The notes below the pieces were generated by a model. It ran no database searches. It saw nothing but the letters and a program-made list of their open reading frames with translations, and had not been told where the DNA came from. DNA of 64,000 nt. It comes from JALOLV01 sp046295175. Lineage in GTDB: Bacteria; Bacteroidota; Bacteroidia; Cytophagales; Spirosomataceae. Positions 8,534 through 17,968 of this stretch are shown here, piece by piece; within the stretch, counting starts at the first letter, position 1; every line of letters starts with the position of its first letter. The translations under genes and the position numbers were made by a program. Location: NCBI GenBank assembly GCA_046295175.1, contig JBKBNY010000006.1, forward strand, positions 124,001 through 188,000, written 5' to 3'.

Positions 8534-8545
8534 ATTTTCGGCAAT
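8516..8545. terminator. Bidirectional hairpin between convergent genes
   Basis: ATTGCCGAAAA (8516-8526) pairs with TTTTCGGCAAT (8535-8545) around an 8-base loop that contains the lipoprotein stop codon. A/T-rich flanks on both sides fit termination in both directions. Confidence 0.6.
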
Positions 8546-8547
8546 AT

Positions 8548-9129
8548 TTATCTCAATTTGCTCAGTTTTAGCTCAAAATCTGGTAAAACATCTTCTCCAG
8601 AAAGACTGTTATCAAAACCTTTGATTATCTGGATTTCGCCATTGGCTCTGTAAATATAAACTGTTTCAGTTTCGGGGTTTATCAGCCAGCCCAGTCTGCA
8701 TCCGTTAGCTATCCATTCATCCTGCATTTTCTTTTTAGCCTCTGCAAGAATATCACTCTCCGACATCAATTCAATAACAAAATCGGGACAAATCGGTGGA
8801 AATTTTTTCTGTTCACTCGGCAAAAGTTGACTCCATCTTTCATTACTAATCCAAGCAACATCCGGTGAACGAACAGCACTCGACTCCAATCTAAATGCTG
8901 TTGATGAATCAAAAATTTCACCTAAACCCAACACATCGTTCCAATTAAACAACAATGCCGTCAGTCTTGCATTTAATTTACCCGTTACTCCTCCAGTATT
9001 TGGCATAATAATAATATTTCCGTCTTTATCTCTTTCAAATTTTAATGAATCGTTCTGCACACAAAAATCGTAGAACTCGTCATCGGTAAATCTGAAAGAC
9101 TTCTGAGGTAATACAACACCTTCCATCAT
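8548..9129 (-). CDS. Uma2-family (DUF820) putative restriction endonuclease
   Basis: The 193 aa protein has the Uma2/DUF820 pattern, a PD-(D/E)XK nuclease fold. Seen are RSPDVAWISNERW (first acidic residue), CPDFVIELMSESD, then AKKKMQDEWIANGCRLGWLINPETETVYIY, with the Lys/Gln-containing helix and the typical G-C-R-L-G-W-L-I strand. These genes are multicopy in cyanobacteria and some Cytophagales. Their role is unproven, and nuclease activity is inferred from the fold. No methyltransferase partner is adjacent. ATG codons occur at positions 1 and 2, so the start is ambiguous by one codon. Confidence 0.88.
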   Translation of the reverse strand: MMEGVVLPQKSFRFTDDEFYDFCVQNDSLKFERDKDGNIIIMPNTGGVTGKLNARLTALLFNWNDVLGLGEIFDSSTAFRLESSAVRSPDVAWISNERWSQLLPSEQKKFPPICPDFVIELMSESDILAEAKKKMQDEWIANGCRLGWLINPETETVYIYRANGEIQIIKGFDNSLSGEDVLPDFELKLSKLR

Positions 9130-9150
9130 TGCTAAACATTTTTATTATAA

Positions 9151-9186
9151 CAAATATACAAAAAAAATAAATTACAATTATATTTG
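9151..9186. promoter_or_regulatory. Back-to-back TAnnTTTG promoter boxes between Uma2 and fadJ-like genes
   Basis: TATATTTG occurs on the minus strand at 9158-9151, about 20 bases before the Uma2 start, and again on the plus strand at 9179-9186, about 50 bases before the beta-oxidation gene. Both match the Bacteroidota sigma-ABfr -7 consensus TAnnTTTG. A -33 TTG is weak in either direction, so these are tentative. Confidence 0.4.
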
Positions 9187-9236
9187 TAAAATAGTATGCG
9201 TGCATAACATATATCAAACTCGAAACCAATTCTTCT

Positions 9237-11384
9237 ATGGAGTTTAACTATAAAGTTGATAATAATGTGGCGATAATCAGTTGGAATATGACTACATCGC
9301 CAATGAATGTCTTGAATTCAATTTCTGTTCCTGAGTTTCAATCGCATCTTCAAAAAGCCTATGGTGACGAAAATGTGAAGGGAATAATTATTACCTCAGA
9401 TAAAAATGAGTTTGTAGCCGGTGCCGATGTCAAACAGATTTTGCAATATAATGATGCTTCGCTAAAAGAAATTTATGATTTCTCGATGGAGTTGAATAAT
9501 CTATTCCGCAAGTTGGAAACCTGCGGTAAACCAGTCGTGGCCGCCATAAATGGAACGGCATTGGGTGGTGGTTTTGAGATTTGTTTGGCTTGTCATTATC
9601 GTATTGTACTGAATAATCCCAAAGCACAAATAGGTTTACCCGAATCTCAACTTGGATTGTTGCCAGGAGCAGGCGGCACACAAAGGCTACCTCGACTCAT
9701 CGGTATTCAGAATGCTTTGTTATTGATTGCCGAAGGAAAAAGGGTTTCTCCTCAAGAAGCATTGGGCTTCGGAATGGTTCATGATATTGCCAATTCTAAA
9801 GAAGAATTGATTGAAAAAGCCATGAAATGGATTGCCGCAAATCCAAGAGCGATTCAGCCGTGGGATGAATACAATAAAAAAACAGGGGCAATCCAAGCAA
9901 AAGAGAACTACAAAGTGCCAAATGGAAACGTACAATCGCCGGTTGGAGTGCAGGTTTTCAATGGAGGTACTGCCATGCTGATGGATAAAACCAAAGGGAA
10001 TTATCCCGCACAATTAGAGATTTTATCGTGTGTTTATGAAGGATTACAAGTAAATATCGACCAAGGAATCAAAATTGAGGCACGTCATTTTGCCAAGGTT
10101 GTAAAGTCGAAAGAGGCTCAAAACTTAATTGGGGTAATGTTTTTGGGTAAAAACGAAGTTGATAAAGGAGCAAGAAGACCTAAAAATGTACCGCTTACTG
10201 ATGTTAAGAAATTGGGAATCTTGGGTGCAGGATTTATGGGTTCAGGAATCGCGTACGTTTCGGCAATGGCAGGAATCGAAGTGGTTTTGAAGGATGTCAG
10301 TATCGAAGCGGCCGAAAAAGGTAAAGATTATTCGAGAAGTCTAATTAAAAAAGGTATCGAAAAAGGCAAAACTACTGCCGAAAAAGGTGAAGTTTTACTT
10401 AATCATATCAAAACTACCGATAAAGCCGAAGATTTACAAGGTTGTGATTTAATCATTGAAGCGGTTTTTGAAAATCGTGAATTGAAGGCGACAGTAACCA
10501 AAGAAGCCGAACCCATGCTCAATGAAAGTGGTGTATTTGGTTCTAACACTTCTACCCTACCAATTTCTGGTTTGGCAAAAGCCTCAGCGAAACCCGAGAA
10601 TTTTATTGGAATCCACTTCTTTTCGCCAGTTGATAAAATGATGCTGGTCGAAATCATTATGGGTAAAGAAACAAGTGATTACGCATTGGCTCTGACAATA
10701 GATTTCGTAAAGAAAATTCGTAAAACGCCAATTGTTGTTAATGATTCTCGTGGTTTTTATACTTCTCGATGCTTTGGGACATATACAACTGAAGGAATCG
10801 CCCTTTTGAAAGATGGTGTTGCTCCTATTTTAATTGAGAATGCAGGAAAATTTGCAGGAATGCCAGTTGGGGCCTTGGCAGTCAGCGATGAGGTAGCTTT
10901 AGATTTGGCTCTCAAAATCTCGAAACAAAGTATCGCCGATGGTGCTTTGAGCGAAGAAGACGGGGCATATCAGGTAACTCGAATGATGGTTGAGGATTTA
11001 GGACGACTCGGAAAGAAAAACAAAAAAGGATTTTACGAATACCCAGAAGATGGTTCACCTAAAAAACTTTGGGATGGTTTAGCTACGCATTTTCCGGTTG
11101 CCGAAAATCAACCAAGTTTAGAAGAAGTCAAAAATAGGTTGCTTTATCGTCAGGTAGTTGAGGCAATAAGATGCTGGGATGAAGGGGTAATCACCAATAA
11201 ATTAGACGCCAATCTTGGTAGTATTTTGGCTTGGGGATTCCCGCCGTATGCGGGTGGTACTCTCAACTTCCCTGATTTTGTAGGGAAAGAAAAATTCATC
11301 GCAGAAACTGATAGGTTGGCTGATGCTTATGGCGAAAGATTTAGATTGACCGAACAACAAAAAGAAAAAGTAAGAAATCTGTAA
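9237..11384 (+). CDS. Fused enoyl-CoA hydratase / 3-hydroxyacyl-CoA dehydrogenase (beta-oxidation multifunctional enzyme)
   Basis: The 715 aa protein has the FadB/FadJ arrangement. The N-terminal crotonase domain has FVAGADVKQI, AINGTALGGGFEICLACHYR and the catalytic-Glu region GLPESQLGLLPGAGGTQRLPR. A Rossmann NAD-binding domain (KKLGILGAGFMGSGIAYVSA, about 327-345) follows, then the dehydrogenase C-terminal domains with HFFSPVDKMMLVEII and VVNDSRGFYTSR. It catalyses hydration and NAD-dependent oxidation of fatty acyl-CoA intermediates. No thiolase gene is adjacent, so FadJ or FadB cannot be chosen. An acyl-CoA synthetase (60266-61927) and an HSD10-like SDR (43179-43946) in the window could belong to the same pathway. 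A terminator follows at once. Confidence 0.93.
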   Translation: MEFNYKVDNNVAIISWNMTTSPMNVLNSISVPEFQSHLQKAYGDENVKGIIITSDKNEFVAGADVKQILQYNDASLKEIYDFSMELNNLFRKLETCGKPVVAAINGTALGGGFEICLACHYRIVLNNPKAQIGLPESQLGLLPGAGGTQRLPRLIGIQNALLLIAEGKRVSPQEALGFGMVHDIANSKEELIEKAMKWIAANPRAIQPWDEYNKKTGAIQAKENYKVPNGNVQSPVGVQVFNGGTAMLMDKTKGNYPAQLEILSCVYEGLQVNIDQGIKIEARHFAKVVKSKEAQNLIGVMFLGKNEVDKGARRPKNVPLTDVKKLGILGAGFMGSGIAYVSAMAGIEVVLKDVSIEAAEKGKDYSRSLIKKGIEKGKTTAEKGEVLLNHIKTTDKAEDLQGCDLIIEAVFENRELKATVTKEAEPMLNESGVFGSNTSTLPISGLAKASAKPENFIGIHFFSPVDKMMLVEIIMGKETSDYALALTIDFVKKIRKTPIVVNDSRGFYTSRCFGTYTTEGIALLKDGVAPILIENAGKFAGMPVGALAVSDEVALDLALKISKQSIADGALSEEDGAYQVTRMMVEDLGRLGKKNKKGFYEYPEDGSPKKLWDGLATHFPVAENQPSLEEVKNRLLYRQVVEAIRCWDEGVITNKLDANLGSILAWGFPPYAGGTLNFPDFVGKEKFIAETDRLADAYGERFRLTEQQKEKVRNL

Positions 11385-11390
11385 ATATTG

Positions 11391-11418
11391 AAACCTCCAA
11401 GGTAAATCTTGGAGGTTT
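11391..11418. terminator. Bidirectional terminator between the beta-oxidation gene and the Kdp locus
   Basis: AAACCTCCAAG (11391-11401) pairs with CTTGGAGGTTT (11408-11418) around GTAAAT, followed by TTTATTTT on the plus strand and A-rich on the left flank. It closes both convergent transcripts. Confidence 0.85.
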
Positions 11419-11423
11419 TTATT

Positions 11424-13079
11424 TTAGCATTTATCGAATTCAACGAAAAACTCAACGCCTTTTTGGTGATTCAAAACACCGATTTTTCCATTCATGACTT
11501 CAACAAACTCCTTAGAGATAGCAAGTCCTAATCCAGTTTGCTTTACCGAACTATCGGTTCCTTTGTAATATCTATCAAATAAATGGCTTTCTTGCTCTTT
11601 GGTAATTCCCTTTCCGAAATCTCGCACTGCAATTCTATAAATCTCGTTTGAAAAGCTTCCGTTGATTTCGATAGTTTCTCCAAAGTTAGAATAACGAATG
11701 GCGTTAGTTAGAAAATTTACCAAAACCCAAGTGAGTTTTTCTTCATCAACCAAAATTTGGGCATCATTTGAGGTCAGATTAGTGTTTATCGAAATTTGCT
11801 TTTCATTAGCCGAAGTTATGATGGCCGAAGTAGCCCTTTCGACAATTAAATTGGGTTTAGTAGGTTTCAGATTAAGATTCAATTGTCCGCTTTCCACTTG
11901 GCTCAAATCCAATAATTCACCAACAATTCTTACCAATCTCTGCGTATCAGACTTAATATTTTCGATAATTTGGTTTTGTTTTTCATTCAATTCACCAATT
12001 CGAGTATCTTGTAATAACTTCAAAGATAAATCGGTTGAGGCAATCGGCGTTTTCAACTCATGCGAGATTGTGGCGATAAAATGAGTCTTAGCTAAGTCGA
12101 GTTCTTTAAATGAAGTGATATTTTTTAAGACAATAACGTGCCCTAACTTGACCGCATCTTGATGAATCACAATTTTCTCAACGGTAAAATAACTCTCTTT
12201 GCCATCAATCACGATTTTAATAGGCGGCACTTCTTCATCCTTGAGCAAGTGACGAAACAAATCGTTTTGAGCAGTAACCTCAGAAGTTTTTCTGGCAACA
12301 ATGTCACTTTCTTTAAGATTCAGCAATTTCAAAGCCTGCTGATTAGCAAAAAGAATTATTCCGTTTTCATCAATCCCGATAGTGGCATCTTTTAGGCTCT
12401 CAATGATTGTCTCAACTCTTTTTTTCTCAAAAATTATTTTGGCAAGATTACTATTTTCCCAGTTTTCGAGCTGCTGAGCCATTTCATTAAACACTTTGCT
12501 CAAAGTACCAAACTCGTCACTACGTTTGTATCGAATACGCTGTTCGTAATTTTTATTTGAAATCGCCTGAATGGCTTCGGTCAATTCCTTGATGGGTGCG
12601 GTGATATAATCCGAAAAGTTTATGATAAATGTTAGTCCAACCAAAATACAAAATGCCACTAAAAGCCCAATCCAATTACGAAGAGACTGAATTGTTTCTT
12701 GGCTTCTTCGATGTTTTTTCTGAATGGCAACGCGATTGATTTCGGAGATTTTGGCTAAAATCGGCAAAATTTTCTTTGATAAACTATCATTATTGGCATC
12801 TTTGAAAGCTGTTCTTAACGCTCTCGTTAATTCACCTTCGCCTTCTTCAGTAATGTTTGTTTCTTGTTTTTGGAGGTTTAATTCAAATTTTTTCCAGTTT
12901 TTTTCATCAAAAGCCATTCGCATATCTTCTACATACTCGATGGATTCGTAGTTATCTTCGAGGATAATTTTGGTATCACTGCTCAATTTTTCGATACTGT
13001 AAATGGCTATGAAACCAATCAACATCGTCAGCAAAAACACAAAAGAAATACCGAGTCGAAGTTTGGTTTTTAGTGTCAT
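11424..13079 (-). CDS. Membrane histidine kinase paired with a truncated KdpD
   Basis: The 551 aa kinase has a first membrane helix (about 8-28), a mostly helical periplasmic segment, a second helix (about 137-157), a HAMP linker, a PAS domain (about 225-320), a HisKA domain with the phospho-acceptor in ATISHELKTPIAS (near 340), and an HATPase domain (NFLTNAIRYS, VRDFGKGI, TGLGLAIS). Its ATG overlaps the stop of the KdpD-sensor gene as ATGA, indicating translational coupling. It therefore seems to supply the kinase half that is missing from that protein. The likely phospho-partner is the NtrC-type regulator at 20043-21377. Orthodox KdpD carries both halves in one chain of about 900 residues. 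It is the last gene of the Kdp operon. Confidence 0.9.
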   Translation of the reverse strand: MTLKTKLRLGISFVFLLTMLIGFIAIYSIEKLSSDTKIILEDNYESIEYVEDMRMAFDEKNWKKFELNLQKQETNITEEGEGELTRALRTAFKDANNDSLSKKILPILAKISEINRVAIQKKHRRSQETIQSLRNWIGLLVAFCILVGLTFIINFSDYITAPIKELTEAIQAISNKNYEQRIRYKRSDEFGTLSKVFNEMAQQLENWENSNLAKIIFEKKRVETIIESLKDATIGIDENGIILFANQQALKLLNLKESDIVARKTSEVTAQNDLFRHLLKDEEVPPIKIVIDGKESYFTVEKIVIHQDAVKLGHVIVLKNITSFKELDLAKTHFIATISHELKTPIASTDLSLKLLQDTRIGELNEKQNQIIENIKSDTQRLVRIVGELLDLSQVESGQLNLNLKPTKPNLIVERATSAIITSANEKQISINTNLTSNDAQILVDEEKLTWVLVNFLTNAIRYSNFGETIEINGSFSNEIYRIAVRDFGKGITKEQESHLFDRYYKGTDSSVKQTGLGLAISKEFVEVMNGKIGVLNHQKGVEFFVEFDKC

Positions 13080-14203
13080 GACAAAATCACAAGGTCAATT
13101 TCAGACTTTGAGAGTTTATTTAAAAGCTGATTAAACACATTTGTTTTGATAATAATCTGAAAAAGATTAAGGTGTGGCTTACCAATACAAACAGTTGTAA
13201 TCTGCTTATTATCAGCCACTTCAATAATTTTCTCGGCGATATTTGTTCCGCAAATTTTTATCACTTCGGCAGTATCTAATTCGGTTGCCAATTTAAAATT
13301 ATTTATCAGAAACCGCTGTTTATTGAGGGCAATTTTATCGGTACTTTCTTTTGGAGTCTGCACATAAAGCACATACCACTTGGCATTGTAGTAAGATGCG
13401 AGGCGGGCAGTCTTTCGGATGACTCTCGCAGCCGTGATTTCATTAGACGAAATACAAGCCAAAAACCGCTCGGACGGGAGAGCAATTTCTTTCGGGATTT
13501 CATCTTCAATCTTGCGTTCGACCTGAGTAGCGACTTCTCGAAGGGCAAGTTCACGTAATTGTAGGATTTTTTCGGGTTGGAAAAAGTTTTTAAGTGCTTG
13601 TTCTACTTTATCCGATTTATAAATTTTCCCTTCTTTGAGTCGGGTTATCAGTTCGTCGGCGGTTAAATCAATATTGACGACTTCATCTGCTTCTTTGAGC
13701 AAGCTATCTGGTACACGTTCTTGCACACTTATTCCAGTAATTCGCTTAACTTCTTCGTTGATACTTTCAATATGTTGGATATTTACTGCCGAAATTACAT
13801 CAATTCCAGCATTCAGAATATCTAAAATATCTTGCCATCTCTTTTCATTTTTAGAACCCGGAATATTGGTATGTGCCAATTCATCGACAATTATAACTTG
13901 TGGTTGAAGAATCAAAATGGCACTTAAATCCATTTCTTCGAGTCTTTTTCCTTTATAAAAAACCTCTTTTCGCGGAATCAGCGGGAGGTCTTTCAATTGA
14001 GCAATCGTCTCGGCACGGTCGTGGGTTTCAATAAATCCGATTTTTACATTGACACCATTTCGTAGTAAGGTTTGAGCCTCTTGAAGCATCCTAAATGTTT
14101 TACCAACACCCGCCGACATCCCGATATAAATCTTGAGCTTACCTCGACTATTTTTATCGTAGCATTGAAGGTATTTTTCGGCTATTTGCTCGCGACTCTC
14201 CAT
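13076..14203 (-). CDS. Stand-alone KdpD sensor domain (KdpD-N plus USP), no kinase
   Basis: The 375 aa protein corresponds to the cytoplasmic N-terminal part of KdpD. The KdpD domain carries the Walker A motif GMSAGVGKT (about 28-36), the Walker-B-like VIIVDELAHTNIPGSKNEKRWQDI and RVPDSLLKEADEVVNIDLT. A universal stress protein (USP)-like domain follows (about 240-375, FLACISSNEITAARVIRKTARLA). The four membrane helices, GAF, HisKA and HATPase parts of Escherichia coli KdpD are absent. It overlaps the separate kinase gene by four bases. In family members, this region senses ATP, K+ and c-di-AMP-type signals. Here it probably modulates the neighbouring kinase through direct contact, which is inference. 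Confidence 0.92.
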   Translation of the reverse strand: MESREQIAEKYLQCYDKNSRGKLKIYIGMSAGVGKTFRMLQEAQTLLRNGVNVKIGFIETHDRAETIAQLKDLPLIPRKEVFYKGKRLEEMDLSAILILQPQVIIVDELAHTNIPGSKNEKRWQDILDILNAGIDVISAVNIQHIESINEEVKRITGISVQERVPDSLLKEADEVVNIDLTADELITRLKEGKIYKSDKVEQALKNFFQPEKILQLRELALREVATQVERKIEDEIPKEIALPSERFLACISSNEITAARVIRKTARLASYYNAKWYVLYVQTPKESTDKIALNKQRFLINNFKLATELDTAEVIKICGTNIAEKIIEVADNKQITTVCIGKPHLNLFQIIIKTNVFNQLLNKLSKSEIDLVILS

Positions 14204-14242
14204 TTGTATTTATCCAATATTAATGAATCGAAATATTTATAA

Positions 14243-15292
14243 TTAAAACGAAATAGCAAGCGATGTTAGAGCCGAAAAATTATTATCTCTCAAATCAGTG
14301 CTCGAATTAAAATTCGATTTTTTCGTATTAAGGCTTCGAGCCTCAATCCTCCAAACAACATTATTAAAAATCTGATAATCAGCATTCAAAGAAAAACCAA
14401 CAATATCAAACTCATTAATATTCGCCGCAATAATTACTCCATTGGCATCTTTATAATACTCTGCCCTACCCGCCAGATTCCATTTCTCACTGACTTGCAA
14501 TTTGGCAATAAGAACAGGTGAAAGCCAAGTGTTATATTTTGTATTTTTATAAGATTTCTGCTCGACACCATAATCGAACCCAGCTATGAAACCGAGACGT
14601 TTTGAAGCCTGAAAAATGGCATAAAAATTATTGAAATATCGCATTTGCCGTGATTCATCTGGCTTATCGTTTCCGACAAAAGTACTCCAGTTGAGAGTAG
14701 TTTTATCATTGGGTTTGAAGGTCAATTGAGTACCAAATGCAGGGGTAGAGTTGCCCTCTACTCGTGTGATTCTTTGCCAACCATTGAGCAACATTACAGA
14801 GAATGTTAATTTATCGGATGGTGAGTTAGTTACTTTAACCCCCGTTTCAAAATAAGGTGAATTTTCGGCCAAAATACTCCGACTGAGCGTCCAACAATCT
14901 TTCGAGATAGCACTTTCAAAACCAATATGCGAGGGCAAAATACCTGCATCGAGCCAAGTATTTTTGCCAAGCTTTACACCAACGTTTGCCTCAAAAATAT
15001 GCTGCAAAGCATTTGGCTCGGCAGCATAATTGTATTGCATATATGTACCAATTCCGAGAGCGATATTGGCTCTTACTTTATCATTTTGATAGGTCGCTTT
15101 CAAAAATGCCAAATTGACATTGACTTCGTTGTTACGGGAATGATTGTATAAAAAATTGGGACGGCTGTTATTAATCGGCTTCGAGAAATCATATCCGTAA
15201 TAAATATCGGCAAACCCACTGATTGTTAAGGATTTATCTTGTGCTAAGCCCCAAAAGGGAAGGCAAATAAAAACAAATTTTAAAATTTTCAT
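14243..15292 (-). CDS. Outer-membrane beta-barrel porin encoded in the kdp operon
   Basis: The 349 aa protein has a signal peptide (MKILKFVFICLPFWGLAQ) followed by alternating polar/hydrophobic strands typical of an outer-membrane barrel: SGFADIYYGYDFSKP, VNLAFLKATYQ, NIALGIGTYMQYN and others. It ends in …LAISF, a C-terminal aromatic as expected for BAM recognition. It resembles the BBP2 (OmpL-like putative porin-2) group. Lying between kdpC and the kdpD-sensor gene, with short spacers, it is probably co-regulated with K+ uptake. It may allow K+ or small cations across the outer membrane; that substrate is an inference from position only. Confidence 0.85.
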   Translation of the reverse strand: MKILKFVFICLPFWGLAQDKSLTISGFADIYYGYDFSKPINNSRPNFLYNHSRNNEVNVNLAFLKATYQNDKVRANIALGIGTYMQYNYAAEPNALQHIFEANVGVKLGKNTWLDAGILPSHIGFESAISKDCWTLSRSILAENSPYFETGVKVTNSPSDKLTFSVMLLNGWQRITRVEGNSTPAFGTQLTFKPNDKTTLNWSTFVGNDKPDESRQMRYFNNFYAIFQASKRLGFIAGFDYGVEQKSYKNTKYNTWLSPVLIAKLQVSEKWNLAGRAEYYKDANGVIIAANINEFDIVGFSLNADYQIFNNVVWRIEARSLNTKKSNFNSSTDLRDNNFSALTSLAISF

Positions 15293-15333
15293 TGTGATTT
15301 TGTTGATGAATTAATACCTCTAAATAACCTGAT

Positions 15334-15882
15334 TTATAAATTATCTAAAGCAATATTTAGCTTGAGAACATTTATTTTGGCAGGACCAAGTAAAGGTTTT
15401 TCTGTGTTTTTTTCTATCAAATCTTTTAAAAGTGATTCGTTGATTTTTCTAACTTTGGCAATCCGTGCAATCTGAATTTTGGCTGATTCGGTCGAAATAT
15501 CTGGGTCGAGACCACTACCCGACGCAGTGACCAACTCGGCAGGTATTTGTGATTTTTTAACTGATGGATTATGAACCAAAAAAGTATCAATCCGAGCCTG
15601 CACCGTTGCCAAGTAATCGGGGTTTGACGGACCTTTATTACTTCCACCCGAACCCGCAGCATTGTAATTGACAGCCGAAGGTCTTCCCCAAAAATATTTA
15701 TCATCACTAAAGTTTTGACCTATTAATTTATAACCTACTATTTTTCCATTAACCGAAACCACCTCTCCTTTGCCATAATTAGGCAAAAATTGGGCAAAAC
15801 TATATATAATCATCGGGTAAATTACCCCAAAGGCCACTAAAGTTAAAAATGTTAGTTTAATAGCCGAAAGAATATTTTTCAT
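15334..15882 (-). CDS. kdpC: Potassium-transporting ATPase subunit KdpC
   Basis: KdpC (182 aa, usual size) is the single-span inner-membrane subunit that stabilises the KdpFABC complex and assists ATP binding. One N-terminal helix (about 9-32) is followed by signatures GYKLIGQNFSDDKYFWGRPSA, PELVTASGSGLDPDIS and an LNLNIALDNL-type C-terminus (VLKLNIALDNL). The Gly/Asn-rich SAVNYNAAGSGGSNKGPSN loop is typical. It lies 24 bases after kdpB and is followed by the porin gene. Confidence 0.96.
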   Translation of the reverse strand: MKNILSAIKLTFLTLVAFGVIYPMIIYSFAQFLPNYGKGEVVSVNGKIVGYKLIGQNFSDDKYFWGRPSAVNYNAAGSGGSNKGPSNPDYLATVQARIDTFLVHNPSVKKSQIPAELVTASGSGLDPDISTESAKIQIARIAKVRKINESLLKDLIEKNTEKPLLGPAKINVLKLNIALDNL

Positions 15883-15906
15883 TGTAAAATAAATTAAATT
15901 TTGGAC

Positions 15907-17955
15907 TTAAATAAATACTGACACAACTAAATCAATCACTTTGATACCCACAAAAGGAACGATTATTCCGCCCAGACCATAAATTAAAAGGTTTTGTCGA
16001 AGAATGGCACTTGCACCAATCGGCTTGTAAGCTACTCCTTTCAAAGCCAACGGAATCAGAATCGGAATGATGATTGCGTTGAAAATTACAGCCGACAAAA
16101 TCGCACTTTCGGGACTATACAAGTTCATTATATTTAAGCCTTGCAAAGCGGGAATCGAAGCAATAAATAATGCTGGTACAATCGCAAAATATTTGGCAAC
16201 ATCATTGGCAATCGAAAATGTTGTGAGCGTACCGCGAGTCATAAGCAATTGTTTGCCGATTTCAACGATTTCAATCAATTTGGTTGGGTCATTGTCTAAA
16301 TCAACCATGTTTCCAGCCTCTTTTGCAGCTTGAGTACCGCTATTCATCGCAACACCAACATCAGCTTGTGCCAAGGCAGGAGCATCATTTGTACCATCAC
16401 CCATCATGGCCACCAATTTACCATTCTGTTGTTCTCGACGAATGTAATTCATTTTATCCTCTGGTTTTGCCTCGGCAATAAAGTCATCAACACCTGCTTT
16501 TTCGGCAATATATCTGGCAGTCAATGGATTATCTCCCGTAACCATTACGGTTTTTACTCCCATTTTTCGCAAACGTTCAAACCTTTCTTGAATACCGGGT
16601 TTAATAATATCTTGAAGCTCAATAACACCTATAACCTTCTCATTCTCAGCCACTACGAGCGGAGTGCCTCCGTTTTTGGAAATGGTCTCAACTCTTTCTT
16701 TAATCTCCTCTGGGAAAACATTTCCTGCTGTTGTTACCAAATTTCGGATAGAATCAAATGCTCCTTTACGAATCCTTGTTCCATCAGGTAAGTCAACACC
16801 CGAACTACGGGTTTCGGCAGTAAATTTAATAAATTGTACTTTTTCTGGGAGAGTACTGTTGATGCCTGCTTCGTGAGCCAAATCAACAATTGATTTACCT
16901 TCGGGGGTTTCATCGGCCAAAGAAGACATCAAGGCCAAATTGATGAATTGTTCAGGATTTACACCCTTGGTTTCATAAAAATTAGTTGCTTTTCGGTTCC
17001 CGATGGTGATTGTCCCAGTTTTATCCAATAATAAAACATCAATGTCGCCAGCCGTTTCAACGGCTTTGCCAGACTTTGTTATTACATTGGCTCGCAAGGC
17101 TCTGTCCATACCAGCAATACCAATTGCCGAGAGTAATCCACCGATTGTTGTCGGAATCAGACAAACAAAAAGTGAGATAAAAGCGGCAATCGTGATTGGT
17201 GTATTGGCAAAGTCGGCGAATGGTTTTAGGGTAACGCAAACAATCACAAAAATCAATGTGAAAGCCGCTAAAAGGATGGTTAGTGCTATCTCATTGGGTG
17301 TTTTTTGACGACTTGCTCCCTCGACCAAAGCAATCATTTTATCTAAAAAACTTTCGCCTGGTTGGGTAGTTACCATCACTTTTATCTTATCCGATAATAC
17401 TTTTGTTCCGCCAGTTACGCTGCTTTTGTCGCCACCCGCCTCACGAATTATTGGGGCAGATTCGCCCGTAATTGCAGATTCATCAATCGTAGCGATGCCT
17501 TCAACAATCTCTCCATCGGTCGGAATCACATCACCGGCTTCACATATAAAATAATCTCCTTTTTGTAATAGTGATGAGGAGACGATTTTCACCTCATTGA
17601 CGTACATTTCGCCAGTTACGAAAACCTTTTTTGCGGGTGTCTCTTCTCTGGTTTTTCGGAGGCTATTGGCTTGTGCTTTTCCACGAGCTTCGGCAAATGC
17701 TTCGGCAAAATTGGCAAACAAAAGTGTTGCGAGAAGGATAAAGAAAACAATAAAATTGTAAGTCAAACTGCCTTGGTCGGTAGCTCCGAAGATAATTGAA
17801 AGGCAAACAAAAAACATTATCAAAGTTCCGATTTCGACCGTAAACATCACAGGATTCCGAAACATAATTTTAGGATTTAACTTCACAAAAGACTCTTTGA
17901 AGGCTTCTTTCATGAGTTGTGCATCGAAAAGCGACGCTTGATTTATATTATTCAT
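15907..17955 (-). CDS. kdpB: Potassium-transporting P-type ATPase subunit KdpB
   Basis: KdpB (682 aa) is the P-type ATPase subunit that energises K+ import. Visible are TGES in the actuator domain (ITGESAPIIRE), the phosphorylation motif LLLDKTGTIT, the ATP-site region VTGDNPLTARYIAEKAGVDD and the hinge MMGDGTNDAPALA. FVCLIPTTIGGLLSAIGIAGMDRA covers the KdpB-specific membrane segment. The ATG at 17955 (MNNINQASLFDA) gives a 13-base gap after kdpA. An upstream ATG at 17994 would overlap kdpA by 26 bases and adds residues not expected in the family. The Ser of TGES is the site of inhibitory phosphorylation described in E. coli and is present here. Confidence 0.97.
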   Translation of the reverse strand: MNNINQASLFDAQLMKEAFKESFVKLNPKIMFRNPVMFTVEIGTLIMFFVCLSIIFGATDQGSLTYNFIVFFILLATLLFANFAEAFAEARGKAQANSLRKTREETPAKKVFVTGEMYVNEVKIVSSSLLQKGDYFICEAGDVIPTDGEIVEGIATIDESAITGESAPIIREAGGDKSSVTGGTKVLSDKIKVMVTTQPGESFLDKMIALVEGASRQKTPNEIALTILLAAFTLIFVIVCVTLKPFADFANTPITIAAFISLFVCLIPTTIGGLLSAIGIAGMDRALRANVITKSGKAVETAGDIDVLLLDKTGTITIGNRKATNFYETKGVNPEQFINLALMSSLADETPEGKSIVDLAHEAGINSTLPEKVQFIKFTAETRSSGVDLPDGTRIRKGAFDSIRNLVTTAGNVFPEEIKERVETISKNGGTPLVVAENEKVIGVIELQDIIKPGIQERFERLRKMGVKTVMVTGDNPLTARYIAEKAGVDDFIAEAKPEDKMNYIRREQQNGKLVAMMGDGTNDAPALAQADVGVAMNSGTQAAKEAGNMVDLDNDPTKLIEIVEIGKQLLMTRGTLTTFSIANDVAKYFAIVPALFIASIPALQGLNIMNLYSPESAILSAVIFNAIIIPILIPLALKGVAYKPIGASAILRQNLLIYGLGGIIVPFVGIKVIDLVVSVFI

Positions 17956-17968
17956 GATAAATGACTGA

